Of a stretch of 64,000 nt of DNA, positions 17,344 through 26,551 are shown one piece after another (the stretch's first letter is position 1; every line of letters starts with the position of its first letter). The notes beneath the pieces are model-generated. The model was not told the origin of the DNA and did no database searches. It was given only the letters and a program-made list of their open reading frames with translations. The DNA lies in contig CADBZW010000012.1 in assembly GCA_902799345.1 (NCBI GenBank), forward strand, positions 29,914-93,913, in the 5' to 3' direction. A program made the translations under genes and the position numbers. This stretch comes from an uncultured Bacteroidia bacterium. GTDB lineage: Bacteria > Bacteroidota > Bacteroidia > Bacteroidales > F082.

Positions 17344-17646
17344 TTATAGATGTCTCCCCAAATCCATTCGCTCGTGAAGGATGCGGATGATTCTTGGCTT
17401 GCCGTTTTTCAGTATCCGATAGAAGATGATATGCCTTCCGGAACGTAATCCTCTATACCCAACGCGCACTTTTTCATAGGAGCGCCCAACAGAGTTTGGA
17501 TCGTCGGCAATGGAATCAAGGGATTGGATCAAATTATGGAAATAGATGTCCGCTTGCTTCTCCGACCAGGCATCAACGGTGTAATACCAAATCTTGCGAA
17601 GGTCTTCCTGTGCCTTTTTGGAAAGGATGTAGTTAGCCATTGGCAT
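17344..17646 (-). CDS. parE: ParE/RelE-family toxin
   Basis: The 100-residue product (98 if ATG 17640 is used) shows the ParE plan: N-terminal helices (LSKKAQEDLRKIWYYT), then strands containing YRGLRSGRHIIFYRI and the final IIRILHERMD. ParE toxins inhibit DNA gyrase, while RelE relatives cleave mRNA. The sequence favours ParE. Its start overlaps the end of the antitoxin gene by 14 bases, so the pair is co-translated antitoxin first, the standard type II arrangement. Confidence 0.88.
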   Translation of the reverse strand: MPMANYILSKKAQEDLRKIWYYTVDAWSEKQADIYFHNLIQSLDSIADDPNSVGRSYEKVRVGYRGLRSGRHIIFYRILKNGKPRIIRILHERMDLGRHL

Positions 17647-17884
17647 TCCGTTTAGCTTTCATCTCCAAAAGAAAAGCCTCGGGGTCAAAGTCCTCTACAT
17701 CAGGACTAGCCTCGCCTTCATCTAAAGCAGCTCTAAGTGCTGCCAAGCGTGCTTCATCTTCTTCCAAACGGCGAAGACCTTCCCGGATGACTTCACTGGC
17801 ATTGTTATATCTGCCACTGAGGATGCTATTACGAATGAAATCCTCATAATGAGGACCAATAGATGCGGTTACTGTTCTGCCCAT
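17633..17884 (-). CDS. parD: ParD-family antitoxin
   Basis: The 83-residue protein from ATG 17884 (MGRTVTASIG) has a ribbon-helix-helix N-terminus (FIRNSILSGRYNNASEVIRE) and an acidic C-terminal tail (ASPDVEDFDPEAFLLEM) that would wrap the toxin. The frame is open for 31 more codons, but that part covers the operator palindrome and promoter, so it is excluded. ParD dimers normally repress their own operon, consistent with the palindrome just upstream. Confidence 0.88.
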   Translation of the reverse strand: MGRTVTASIGPHYEDFIRNSILSGRYNNASEVIREGLRRLEEDEARLAALRAALDEGEASPDVEDFDPEAFLLEMKAKRNANG

Positions 17885-17889
17885 AGTAG

Positions 17890-17938
17890 TACGTTTTAAT
17901 GCTGCAAATGTAAGAATATTTCTTACAATGTTTAACGT
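17890..17938 (-). promoter_or_regulatory. parDE promoter/operator with nested palindromes
   Basis: A perfect 19-base palindrome TGTAAGAATATTTCTTACA lies at 17909-17927. An outer inverted repeat (TACGTTTTAA and TTTAACGTA) flanks it. The minus-strand -7 element TACATTTG overlaps the inner palindrome, the expected layout for repression by the RHH antitoxin. Confidence 0.6.
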
Positions 17939-17956
17939 ATTTTGAAAAAAATGACA

Positions 17957-17982
17957 AAAAGGTGGTAATCTTACCACCTTTT
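17957..17982 (-). terminator. Terminator downstream of the ATP-grasp gene
   Basis: AAAAGGTGGTAA and TTACCACCTTTT form a near-perfect hairpin with a 2-base centre. On the minus strand it ends in a T-run, so it separates the ATP-grasp gene from parDE. Confidence 0.75.
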
Positions 17983-18002
17983 AGCCAATATTATTTCTGG
18001 TT

Positions 18003-18031
18003 CGCTTCGTGCCTCGCGATGACGCGAAGCG
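18003..18031. repeat. Extragenic palindrome, family A, short copy
   Basis: A 29-base segment, CGCTTCGTGCCTCGCGATGA followed by CGCGAAGCG, equivalent to one arm of family A. It lies between the ATP-grasp stop and its terminator. Confidence 0.6.
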
Positions 18032-18043
18032 ACGACAAGCCAA

Positions 18044-19195
18044 CTAAACCATAAACTCTTCCAAAGAGGAGAACAATATCTCTTTGAGTTCCTCTTTGTG
18101 CTCGGGCGTGGTCTGCGTGAACAGGAAGCCCCACACACTCATGGCGGGGTTCATGATGTCGCGGGTCTCCAACACGCCATGGAAGTGCCGCTTGATGCGC
18201 TCGAAGTCGAGCTTGCGGTTGGTGTCGTAAGGCTTGTCTAAGACGATGAAGCTGAACACGTCGTTCTCGATGCCGTCCCACATTGTGGCGTAGTCGGGGT
18301 GGATGCCCTCGAAATAGCACTGTACAGGCAGCAGGTGGCAGGTGTGACGCGTCAGGTCGTTGAGGCACATGCCGGCGAAACGCAGCGGGTTGACCTCGAT
18401 CGGGATGGCACGACCCGAGTTCTTGTCGACGCGGAACTCCACGTGCATCGGGAAGTTTTTCAGTCCGAGCACGCCGTTCAGGTCGATGCAGAACTGGTTG
18501 AAAGCCGGATAGTTGGCCTCGAAGATCTGCTTGCTCATGCAGTAGAGGCGGTCGCTGACATCGGTCTCGTCCTTGAAGATATGGTGGAAGATGTTGATGA
18601 TGTTGGGCTTGCCCTCGGCATCATAGTAGGCATCCACGGCATATTCCTCGCCTTCGATGAACTGTTCAAGCACAAACTTCTCGCTGCGCACCACGGTCTC
18701 GGGGAACACGGCGCACTGCTTGGCGAAGTTGTGGTCGATGTCGTCCAAAGCGGCCTGCCATTCAGCCTTGTTGCGGACGATGTACACGCCCACGCTGAGG
18801 AAGCCAACTGCGGGTTTCAGCACCAAAGGCAGCGGCAACTCGTCGGGGTTGAGGCTGCGCAAGGCTTTCATCTCCACCTCCTTGTAATAGAAGTCGGGAT
18901 AGATTTGCTGGCAGATGCGACGGAAAGCGGCCTTGTCCTTCAGGATCTTGACCTTTTTCACCAACTCCGACTCGGGCAGCTGGGCATAGAGCCACACCAA
19001 GGCATTCTCGGAGACGGCATAGAGTTGGTTGGTTTGGTTGTATCTTTCAACGAACTGTTTGTCGTCCAAAAGGTTGAGTTGGTGGCCTTGGTGTTTCAGC
19101 ACCTCGGCCATGTCGTTATGCAAAACGGGGATTTGTTTCTCTTCCAGATAGGCCACCAAAGGGGCGGAAACGTATGGTTTTTCTAAAATGATCAT
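18044..19195 (-). CDS. ATP-grasp domain protein, orphan, coupled to purA
   Basis: The 383-residue protein has an N-terminal Rossmann-like part, then an ATP-grasp core. ELPLPLVLKPAVGFLSVGVY is the ATP-binding loop with its Lys, FVLEQFIEGEEYAVDAYY is the central strand pair, and MHVEFRVD with IPIEVNPLRFAG is the metal-binding Glu/Asn pair. Such enzymes join a carboxylate to an amine or thiol with ATP. Its ATG (19195) overlaps the stop of the full-length purA frame (19192-19194) by ATGA, so it is translationally coupled to purine synthesis or simply co-transcribed. The substrate cannot be inferred. It is not purK, purD or carB, whose signatures and lengths differ. Confidence 0.8.
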   Translation of the reverse strand: MIILEKPYVSAPLVAYLEEKQIPVLHNDMAEVLKHQGHQLNLLDDKQFVERYNQTNQLYAVSENALVWLYAQLPESELVKKVKILKDKAAFRRICQQIYPDFYYKEVEMKALRSLNPDELPLPLVLKPAVGFLSVGVYIVRNKAEWQAALDDIDHNFAKQCAVFPETVVRSEKFVLEQFIEGEEYAVDAYYDAEGKPNIINIFHHIFKDETDVSDRLYCMSKQIFEANYPAFNQFCIDLNGVLGLKNFPMHVEFRVDKNSGRAIPIEVNPLRFAGMCLNDLTRHTCHLLPVQCYFEGIHPDYATMWDGIENDVFSFIVLDKPYDTNRKLDFERIKRHFHGVLETRDIMNPAMSVWGFLFTQTTPEHKEELKEILFSSLEEFMV

Positions 19196-20469
19196 CTCAA
19201 AATGTTTTGTGTTCTGTCAGGGCCGTACGAAACGAATTTGATCGGCACGCCGACGTAGTTTTCAATGAATTTGATGTAGTCTTCCAGCTTCTGCGGAATC
19301 TTGCCTTCGATTTTCTGCTGCCAGCCGGGGAGTTCCGTGTAGACAGGTTCCATGGTCTCGGTGCAGGCGGCGAAGGGCAGATGCTTGGTCTCTTATCCGT
19401 TGTAGCGGTAGGCGGTGGCGACTTTCAGGGTGGCGAAGTCGTCCATCACGTCGCTCTTCATCATCATCAGGTCGGTGACGCCGCTGAGCATGACGGCATA
19501 TTTCAGCGCAGGTAGGTCGAGCCAGCCGCAACGACGTGGACGACCCGTGGTGGCACCAAACTCGTGACCGTTTTGGCGGAGCATCTCGCCCGTCTCGTCA
19601 AACAACTCGGTGGGGAAGGGGCCTGTGCCCACGCGGGTGCAGTAGGCCTTGAAGATGCCGTACACTTTGCCGACTCTGCTTGGAGCAACGCCCAAGCCAG
19701 AGCAAACACCCGCAGCGATGACATTCGACGAGGTCACGAAAGGATAGCTGCCGAAGTCCACATCGAGCATGGAGCCCTGGGCGCCTTCGGCCAGCACTTT
19801 CTTGCCGTTGTCGAGGGCCTCGTTGATGAAGTATTCGCCGTCGACGAACTGATATTGCTTCAGGTATTCGATGCCTTCGAACCACAGCTTCTCGTACTCG
19901 GCGAAGTCGAGACCGTCGAGTTGGAAGCCTTGCATTTCGAAGCCGAGGCCGGCAATTTGCTGCAGGTGGGCTTTCTTCAGGCTCTCGTATTTCTCACGGA
20001 AGTCGGGCGCGTTGATGTCGCCGATGCGGAGACCCCTGCGGGCGGTCTTGTCGGTGTAGGTGGGGCCGATGCCTTTCAGCGTGGTGCCGACTTTCATCTT
20101 ACCTAAGGCCTTCTCGTTGGCGGCGTCCATGGCGCGGTGGGTGGGCAGGATGAGGTGGGCGCGGTTGGCGATCATCAAAGTCTGACGCAGATCGAAGCCA
20201 GCTTCGCGCAGACCTTCGATCTCACCTTTTAATATATGTGGCTCGATGATGACGCCGTTGCCGATGAGGTTGATGCAGCCAGGGGTGAGCACGCCCGAAG
20301 GGATGTTGTGCAGCACAAACTTTCTGCCTTCAAACTCGATGGTGTGACCGGCATTGGGCCCGCCTTGGAAACGGCAGACGATGTCATAGTTCGGGGTGAG
20401 GGCATCGACGACCTTGCCTTTGCCTTCGTCGCCCCATTGTAAGCCTAAAAGTATGTCTATTTTGTTCAT
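19192..20469 (-). CDS. purA: Adenylosuccinate synthetase with an in-frame premature stop
   Basis: Converts IMP, aspartate and GTP to adenylosuccinate in AMP synthesis. The N-terminus has the GDEGKGK loop (13-19, catalytic Asp14) and GGPNAGHT with His42. The frame is stopped by TAA at 19393-19395 after 358 residues. In the same frame, without any shift, it continues for 66 conserved codons (YTELPGW, then VSYGPDRTQN) to TGA at 19192-19194, giving 425 codon positions, the normal family length. The lost part contains the conserved GPDR segment that helps bind GTP. The stop could be a nonsense mutation, an assembly error or a readthrough site. All other genes here use TAA as a normal stop, so a recoded genome is excluded. 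Confidence 0.92.
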
Positions 20470-20485
20470 ATTTTCTTTGTTTTGC

Positions 20486-20554
20486 TTTCAGCTCTCAGCA
20501 ATCAGCTTTCAGCAGGCTAAACCTAGCTGATAGCTGACTGCTGATGGCTGACTG
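20486..20554. repeat. TCAGC-array, copy 1 (inverted)
   Basis: The left half repeats CAGC words (TTTCAGCTCTCAGCAATCAG) and the right half repeats their complements (GCTGATAGCTGACTGCTGAT), so the whole can fold on itself. It lies between fur and purA. A second copy is at 41608-41680. Confidence 0.65.
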
Positions 20555-20568
20555 CCAATTATAAACTT

Positions 20569-21012
20569 TCAACTTTTCTTATGTCCATAAAATATCAACG
20601 AATGATGCGTAATCTCCACCCCCAGTTGCTCTTCTATCGATTTTTGGATCTCCAAAAGGCGCGGGTCGCAAAACTCCATGACGGTTTCGGTCTCCAGGTC
20701 GATGAAGTGGTCGTGCTGGCGGAACTTGTAGGAGCGTTCGTACTGAGCGCAGTTGTGCCCAAACTGGTGCTTGATGACCAAGCCGCAGTCGAGCAGCAAC
20801 TCGATGGTATTATATAAGGTGGCCCTGCTGACGCGGTACTTGTTGTCTTTCATCTGGTTGTACAGCGAGTCGATGTCGAAGTGCCCGTTGGTCGAGTAAA
20901 TCTCCTTGAGGATGGCGAATCGCTCGGGGGTCTTGCGCAACTTCCTCCGCTGCAGGTAGTCGATGAATAACTTCTTGACGGCCAGATAGGTATTGTCAAA
21001 TGAGTCTTTCAT
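20569..21012 (-). CDS. Fur-family metal-responsive transcriptional regulator
   Basis: The 147-residue protein has the Fur winged helix (LRKTPERFAILKEIY, VSRATLYNTIELLLDCGLV) and a C-terminal dimer domain. Candidate metal ligands are His44, His100-Asp101-His102, Glu113 and His136/137. The structural-zinc CxxC pairs are absent; only one Cys (Cys115) remains there. It could sense iron, peroxide (PerR-like) or zinc, and sequence alone does not decide. A minus-strand -7 box TATCTTTG at 21035-21042 gives it its own promoter after the RelA/SpoT gene. Confidence 0.88.
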   Translation of the reverse strand: MKDSFDNTYLAVKKLFIDYLQRRKLRKTPERFAILKEIYSTNGHFDIDSLYNQMKDNKYRVSRATLYNTIELLLDCGLVIKHQFGHNCAQYERSYKFRQHDHFIDLETETVMEFCDPRLLEIQKSIEEQLGVEITHHSLIFYGHKKS

Positions 21013-21034
21013 TTTTCAGGTCGTGATGTTGGCG

Positions 21035-21042
21035 CAAAGATA
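21035..21042 (-). promoter_or_regulatory. -7 element of the fur-family gene
   Basis: Minus strand TATCTTTG, 22 bases before the ATG at 21012, with no convincing -33. Confidence 0.5.
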
Positions 21043-21082
21043 AGTGTTTTTTCAGAACAATTCTAAATAATTCACATTATTT

Positions 21083-23287
21083 TTAATTGCTCTTACGCAC
21101 CACTTTTTGGATCTCCTTGAGCTGGTTCAGTTTGGCGATGAGGTCGTCGAGTTCCTTGGTGTTATGCACGTAGATAGAGATGGTGGCTTCCACCACGTCT
21201 TGCTTGGCCTCCATGTGGAGCGAGTGCAGGTTGAGCTGCAATTCGTTGGAGAGCAGGTTGGTCATGCGGTTGAGCAGGCCCTTGGTGTCCAAGGCGGTGA
21301 TTTTCAACTCGGCGAGGAAGGCGATTTCGCTCTTGGGTTGCCATTTGGCCTTCACGATGTTGTTGCCGAAACGCGACGAGAGCTGGATGGCCTTGGGGCA
21401 GTTGCTCCTGTGGATTTGCAGCGGCTCCCCGGGGAAGCTGAAGGCGATGACGTCGTCGCCAGGGATGGGGTTGCAGCAGGTCGACACATTGAAGTCGAAC
21501 TCGCCCGAGGTGGTGATGGACGGCGTCTCGTCTTTTTCCTTGTTGTTGCCCAGCAGGCCGAAAGTGATGTAACGCACGAAACTGCTGCCGTTTGTTTGTG
21601 GCTTGAGCACGCTGCGGATGAGGCGCTCGTCGATTTTGCCCGTGGCCACCTGGTAGTAGAAGTCAATGGTACTGGTCAGCTTTTCGGCCGCCATCACCTC
21701 GTTACGGTTGGCTTTGGAAGGCTCAAGGGAGAGTTTGCGCATGATTCCCTCGAACTTCTGCTCGCCTTCTTCGCGGAAGCCACGGCGGTATTCCTTGATG
21801 CCGCTCTTGAGTCGCGACTTGGCCGTGGCGGTGGCCAAAAACTCAAACCATTTCTCCTGGGGATGCTGCGACTCGGAGGTGATGATCTCCACCTGGTCGC
21901 CCTTGGTGAGTTTGCGGTCGAGTTGCGACAGCTGGCTGTTGACGTTGGCGGCGATGCTGTGGTCGCCGATTTCGCTGTGGATGTTATAGGCGAAGTCGAG
22001 CACGGTGGAGCCTTTGGGCAGCGTGATCATCTTGCCCTGCGGGGTGAACACGTATATCTCGTCGGAGAAGAGGTCGAGCTTGAAGTTGTCGACGAATTCG
22101 ATGGCGTTTTCGGCTTTGTTGTTGATGAGGTCTTGCGCCTTCTTCAGCCATTCGTCGAAGCCGCTTTCGGTCTTGTCGTCGTCAGTCTTGTATTTCCAAT
22201 AGGCGGCAAAGCCTTTTTCGGCGATTTCTTCCATGCGTTGGCTGCGGATTTGCACCTCCACCCAGTTACCCGTCGGTCCCATCACCACGGCGTGTAGGCT
22301 TTCGTAGCCGTTGGCTTTCGGGAACGAGATCCAGTCTTTCAACTTGCGGGTATAGGGACGATAACAGTCGGTCAGCACGGCATAGATTTTCCAGCATTCC
22401 ATGCGTTCCTGCTCCTTCGGACAGTCGGCAATCAGACGGACGATGAACGATCCGTAGAGTTCTTCGAAGGCCAACTCCTTGTCCATCATGCGTTTCCATA
22501 CAGAGTTGACCGAGCGTTCCTTGATTTCAGCCCTAGCCTTGATGCCGTTTTTCTCCAATTCGGCCTTGATGGGGGTGATGAAGTCGCGCAGCTCGCCCAT
22601 GCGTTTGCCGCGCACGTCGTCCATGCGCTTGCGGATGTTGTAATAGATGGTGGGGTTGGTGTATTTCAGCGATAGGTCTTCCAACTCGATTTCGATGGCA
22701 TGGAGGCCGAGGCGATAGGCGAGGGGAGCATAGATATAGGTCGTCTCCGAGGCGATTTTCAGCTGCTTATGCTTGGGCATCGAGTCCAAGGTGCGCATGT
22801 TGTGGAGGCGGTCGGAGAGCTTGATGAGCACCACGCGGATGTCGTACGACAGCGACGAGATGACCTTCCTGAAGTTCTCGGCCTGTGCACTCTCGGCGCC
22901 TTCCAGGTTTTCGAATTTGGTGAGGCCGTCCACCACGCGTTCCACCTTCTCGCCAAACATCTCACGGATGTCGTCAAGGGTGTATTGCGTGTCTTCCACC
23001 ACGTCGTGCAGCAGGGCACAGATGATGGAGGTGCGGCCCAGACCGATGTCGTGGGCAGCGATGGTGGCCACCTCGATGGGATGGTAGATGTAAGGCTCGC
23101 CCGAGCGGCGACGTTGGTCCTTGTGGGCCTCCACGGCAAAGTAGAACGCCTTGTCGACCATCTCCAGGTCAGCGGCTTCCTTACGCGTCTGCCAAGCGTC
23201 GATGAGGCGTTGGTGCCGTCGTTCGATTTCCTCTTTCTCTTCTTTGGAATAGGTGTCGGGTAAAGCTGGTGTCATAGGTATTTGCAT
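21083..23287 (-). CDS. relA: RelA/SpoT-family (p)ppGpp synthetase/hydrolase
   Basis: Controls the stringent-response alarmone (p)ppGpp. The 734 residues carry, in order: an HD hydrolase domain ([20 protein letters not shown] with His94-Asp95), a synthetase domain ([24 protein letters not shown] near 330), a TGS domain (about 400-465), a helical/zinc-finger region with CC at CCNPIPGDD, and a C-terminal ACT domain. The intact HDxxED motif indicates hydrolase activity, so it is likely bifunctional. Start at 23287 or the second ATG at 23275: the -7 box at 23298-23305 implies a start of transcription very near 23290, slightly favouring 23275. Confidence 0.95.
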   Translation of the reverse strand: MQIPMTPALPDTYSKEEKEEIERRHQRLIDAWQTRKEAADLEMVDKAFYFAVEAHKDQRRRSGEPYIYHPIEVATIAAHDIGLGRTSIICALLHDVVEDTQYTLDDIREMFGEKVERVVDGLTKFENLEGAESAQAENFRKVISSLSYDIRVVLIKLSDRLHNMRTLDSMPKHKQLKIASETTYIYAPLAYRLGLHAIEIELEDLSLKYTNPTIYYNIRKRMDDVRGKRMGELRDFITPIKAELEKNGIKARAEIKERSVNSVWKRMMDKELAFEELYGSFIVRLIADCPKEQERMECWKIYAVLTDCYRPYTRKLKDWISFPKANGYESLHAVVMGPTGNWVEVQIRSQRMEEIAEKGFAAYWKYKTDDDKTESGFDEWLKKAQDLINNKAENAIEFVDNFKLDLFSDEIYVFTPQGKMITLPKGSTVLDFAYNIHSEIGDHSIAANVNSQLSQLDRKLTKGDQVEIITSESQHPQEKWFEFLATATAKSRLKSGIKEYRRGFREEGEQKFEGIMRKLSLEPSKANRNEVMAAEKLTSTIDFYYQVATGKIDERLIRSVLKPQTNGSSFVRYITFGLLGNNKEKDETPSITTSGEFDFNVSTCCNPIPGDDVIAFSFPGEPLQIHRSNCPKAIQLSSRFGNNIVKAKWQPKSEIAFLAELKITALDTKGLLNRMTNLLSNELQLNLHSLHMEAKQDVVEATISIYVHNTKELDDLIAKLNQLKEIQKVVRKSN

Positions 23288-23297
23288 TTTTAGACCG

Positions 23298-23328
23298 CAA
23301 AGTTAGGGATAATCTTTTTTATCCAAGG
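23298..23328 (-). promoter_or_regulatory. Promoter of the RelA/SpoT gene
   Basis: Minus strand TTG, 18-base spacer and TAACTTTG (23298-23305) match the -33/-7 consensus. It is divergent from the lepA promoter. Confidence 0.55.
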
Positions 23329-23351
23329 TGTTTTGGAGGGGAATTTTTTCT

Positions 23352-23359
23352 TATTTTTG
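23352..23359 (+). promoter_or_regulatory. -7 element of lepA
   Basis: TATTTTTG, 8 bases before the ATG at 23368. The expected transcription start is within a few bases of the start codon, so the mRNA is nearly or fully leaderless. Confidence 0.5.
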
Positions 23360-23367
23360 CGCCCATA

Positions 23368-25155
23368 ATGAAAAACATCCGTAATTTTTGCATCATCGCC
23401 CATATCGACCACGGCAAATCGACCCTGGCCGACAGGCTTTTGGAACTTACCCATACGCTCAATGACAAAGAACTCGTCGACCAGGTTTTGGACGACATGG
23501 ACCTTGAGCGCGAGCGCGGCATCACCATCAAGAGCCACGCCATCCAGATGAAATACAACTACAAGGGCGAGGAGTACACCCTCAACCTCATCGATACTCC
23601 CGGTCACGTCGACTTCTCCTATGAGGTGTCGCGCAGCATCGCGGCCTGCGAAGGCGCCTTGCTCGTGGTGGATGCCACGCAAGGCATTCAGGCCCAGACC
23701 ATCGCCAACCTTTATTCTGCCCTCGAACACGACCTTGAGATCATCCCCGTGATGAACAAAATCGACATGGACAGCGCCATGGTCGACATCGTGGAGGACC
23801 AGATGGTGGACCTCTTGGGCTGCGACCCTTCGGAAATCCTGAAGGTCAGCGCCCGCACGGGAGAAGGCGTGCCCGCCGTGCTCGATGCCATCGTGGAACG
23901 TGTTCCCTGCCCGAAGGGCGACCCCGAAGCACCGCTGCAAGCCCTCATCTTCGACTCAGTGTTCAACTCGTTCCGAGGCATCATCGCCTATTTCCGCATC
24001 ATGAACGGCACCATGCACACCAACGATTTGGTGAAGTTCTTCGCCACGGGCAAGGAATACAACGCTGATGAGATTGGCGTGTTGCAGCTGAAGCAGGTGC
24101 CTAAGAAAGAGCTTTCTGCGGGCGATGTGGGTTACATCATCTCGGGCATCAAGACCTCGAAAGAGGTCAAGGTGGGCGATACCATCACGCATGTCGAAAG
24201 GCCTTGCGCCGAGCCGGTGGCGGGCTTCGAGAACGTGAAACCTATGCTGTTTGCGGGTATCTACCCCGTCGATGCAGATGACTATGAAGAGTTGCGTGCT
24301 TCGTTGGAGAAGTTGCAACTCAACGACGCTTCCTTGGTTTGGGAGCCTGAGTCGTCGGCGGCCTTGGGTTTCGGTTTCCGCTGCGGCTTTTTGGGCCTCT
24401 TGCACATGGAAATCGTCCAGGAACGCCTCGATCGCGAGTTCGACATGGACGTCATCACCACGGTGCCCAACGTCTCGTTCAAATGTTTCAAGACCGATGG
24501 CGAGATGATCGAGGTGCACAACCCCAGCGGCTTGCCTGAGGTGACGAAGATCGACCACATCGAGGAGCCGTATATCATCGCGCAAATCATCTCGAAGAAC
24601 GAGTTCACGGGTCCCATCATGACGCTCTGCATCGACCGTCGTGGCGTGCTGAAGAACCAGGTCTATCTCTCCACCGACCGCGTGGAGCTGACCTTCCAGA
24701 TGCCTCTGAGTGAAATCGTTTTCGACTTCTACGACAAGCTGAAATCCATCTCGAAGGGCTATGCCTCCTTCGACTACCATATCGCCGGCTATCAGGATGC
24801 CGACTTGGTGAAACTCGACATCATGCTCAACGGCGAGTCCGTCGATGCCCTCTCCACCTTGATACACCGTGGCCATGCCTATGACTTCGGTCGTCGCATG
24901 TGCGAGAAGCTGAAGGAATTGATACCTCGTCACCAGTTCGACATCGCCATCCAGGCGGCCATCGGAGCGAAGATCATCGCTCGCGAGACGGTGCGCCAGG
25001 TGCGTAAGGACGTGACGGCGAAGTGCTACGGCGGCGACGTCTCCCGTAAGCGCAAGCTGTTGGAGAAACAGAAGGCTGGTAAGAAACGCATGAGGCAAAT
25101 CGGCAATGTCGAGGTGCCGCAGTCGGCGTTCCTCGCTGTCTTGAAATTAGATTAA
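23368..25155 (+). CDS. lepA: Elongation factor 4 (ribosomal back-translocase LepA)
   Basis: Translational GTPase of the EF-G-like family. The 595-residue length is typical. The G domain shows [15 protein letters not shown] (G1), RGITI (G2), [12 protein letters not shown] (G3), NKIDMD (G4) and a SAR-type G5. The LepA-specific C-terminal domain ends with [21 protein letters not shown]. Divergent from the RelA/SpoT gene. Confidence 0.97.
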   Translation: MKNIRNFCIIAHIDHGKSTLADRLLELTHTLNDKELVDQVLDDMDLERERGITIKSHAIQMKYNYKGEEYTLNLIDTPGHVDFSYEVSRSIAACEGALLVVDATQGIQAQTIANLYSALEHDLEIIPVMNKIDMDSAMVDIVEDQMVDLLGCDPSEILKVSARTGEGVPAVLDAIVERVPCPKGDPEAPLQALIFDSVFNSFRGIIAYFRIMNGTMHTNDLVKFFATGKEYNADEIGVLQLKQVPKKELSAGDVGYIISGIKTSKEVKVGDTITHVERPCAEPVAGFENVKPMLFAGIYPVDADDYEELRASLEKLQLNDASLVWEPESSAALGFGFRCGFLGLLHMEIVQERLDREFDMDVITTVPNVSFKCFKTDGEMIEVHNPSGLPEVTKIDHIEEPYIIAQIISKNEFTGPIMTLCIDRRGVLKNQVYLSTDRVELTFQMPLSEIVFDFYDKLKSISKGYASFDYHIAGYQDADLVKLDIMLNGESVDALSTLIHRGHAYDFGRRMCEKLKELIPRHQFDIAIQAAIGAKIIARETVRQVRKDVTAKCYGGDVSRKRKLLEKQKAGKKRMRQIGNVEVPQSAFLAVLKLD

Positions 25156-25160
25156 AATTG

Positions 25161-25188
25161 GTAGAGACGGTGTGCACACCGTCTCTAC
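25161..25188. repeat. Perfect 28-bp palindrome (GTAG-hairpin family)
   Basis: GTAGAGACGGTGTG followed by its exact reverse complement. It lies 5 bases after the lepA stop and is followed by an A/C-rich stretch, not a T-tract, so termination is uncertain. It shares the GTAGAGACG ends with 11998-12022. Confidence 0.8.
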
Positions 25189-25240
25189 AACAATCAACGA
25201 TAAACAATTCAACAATTCAACAATCAACAAATAAACAACA
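25188..25240 (+). repeat. CAACAATTAAAC-type leader before the transporter gene
   Basis: C/A/T-rich stretch of CAACAATC, AACGATAAAC and AATTCAACAATTCAAC words that runs directly to the ATG at 25241. Confidence 0.6.
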
Positions 25241-26539
25241 ATGGAACACCTTATCCCTGCATGGATGTTAATCCCCTTCGTCGTGATGCTCCTCTGCATT
25301 GCGGTCTTGCCATTGCTGCCCAAGGTGGGCGAGTGGTGGGAACACAACCTTCACAAACTGTATGTGTCGCTCATCCTCGGCGTGCCCGTGGGCATTTGGC
25401 TTTGCGTGAACGGCATGAGTCACGAACTGATTCATCAGATGATCTTCGACTATGTGCCCTTCATCTTGCTGTTGATGGCCCTGTTCGTCACCACGGGCGG
25501 CATCTGCATCAAGGGTGACCTTGTGGCAAAGCCAATCACCAACACCATCATCCTTGGCATCGGCTGGCTTCTGGCCTCGTTTATGGGTACCACGGGAGCG
25601 GCCATGCTGCTGATACGCTTGGTGTTGCAGACCATCTCGCAGCGTAAGTACAAGATGCACACAGTCCTCTTCTTCATTGCTATCGTGGCCAACTGCGGCG
25701 GTCTGCTGTCGCCCCTCGGCGACCCGCCCTTGTTCCTGCTGTTCCAGAAAGGCGCCAGCTTTGGATGGTGGATGCAGAATATGTTCCTCGAATGGCTCGT
25801 CACGGGTATCTTGCTGCTGGTTGTCTATTTCTTGGTTGATACTTATTTCTACCGCAAGGAGCCTAAGGAAAACCTCGCAGCCGACGAAGCCCAACAAGTG
25901 TCGCTGCAGTTCTCTGGACTCATCAATATCGTGTGGTTGCTCTGCATCATCGCCAGCACCATGTTTATCAACAAGACCTACATCCCTGCCATGGGAGGCG
26001 AACATGCCCCGTGGTATTTGAGACTCTTGCGCGAGTGGGTGTTTATCGCCATCATCGTGTGCTCGTGGCTGACCACGAAGAAGAAAGCCCGCACCGACAA
26101 CAACTACTCGTGGGTGCCTATCCTCGAAGTGGCTTGTGTGTTCGTCGGCATCTTCGCCACGATGACACCTGCCCTGATGTTCCTCGAACAGATGAAAGAG
26201 ACCATCCAAGGCTTCATCAGCCAGCCTTGGCAGTATGTCTATTGCACCGGTGTGCTGTCGGCCTTCCTCGACAATGCGCCTACTGCAATGGTGTTCAACT
26301 CCATGGCTCCTTATGGCGACATCGTGGGTCTGGCTGCCGACCCGTTCCTGAAAGCCATCTCGATGGGTGCCGTGTTCTTCGGCGCTCTGACCTATATCGG
26401 CAACGGCCCCAACTTTATGGTGAAGTCCATCGCCGAGCAGGAAGGCATCAAGATGCCGTCGTTCTTCGGCTATATGGCCAAGTTCTCGCTCGTCGTGTGC
26501 CTGCCCATCTACGTGATTGTGCAACTCATATTCATCTAA
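25241..26539 (+). CDS. CitMHS/NhaD-type ion transporter (putative sodium:proton antiporter)
   Basis: The 432-residue, strongly hydrophobic protein has about 11 predicted membrane helices. The two family re-entrant signatures are visible: the first near ILGIGWLLASFMGTTGAAMLL and the second near VLSAFLDNAPTAMVF followed by GALTYIGNGPNFMVKSIAE. These are hallmarks of the ion-transporter superfamily that includes NhaD, ArsB and CitM, with NAPT/GNGPN lining the transport site. Bacteroidota homologues are usually named sodium:proton antiporters, but the substrate is unproven. It starts 12 bases ahead of dprA's gene pair as the first gene of a rightward run. Confidence 0.82.
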   Translation: MEHLIPAWMLIPFVVMLLCIAVLPLLPKVGEWWEHNLHKLYVSLILGVPVGIWLCVNGMSHELIHQMIFDYVPFILLLMALFVTTGGICIKGDLVAKPITNTIILGIGWLLASFMGTTGAAMLLIRLVLQTISQRKYKMHTVLFFIAIVANCGGLLSPLGDPPLFLLFQKGASFGWWMQNMFLEWLVTGILLLVVYFLVDTYFYRKEPKENLAADEAQQVSLQFSGLINIVWLLCIIASTMFINKTYIPAMGGEHAPWYLRLLREWVFIAIIVCSWLTTKKKARTDNNYSWVPILEVACVFVGIFATMTPALMFLEQMKETIQGFISQPWQYVYCTGVLSAFLDNAPTAMVFNSMAPYGDIVGLAADPFLKAISMGAVFFGALTYIGNGPNFMVKSIAEQEGIKMPSFFGYMAKFSLVVCLPIYVIVQLIFI

Positions 26540-26551
26540 TAGCACAAAAGC

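Noticed and set aside
19207-19515. purA frameshift
   Set aside because: The conserved C-terminus continues in the same frame after the TAA, so this is a stop substitution and not an indel.
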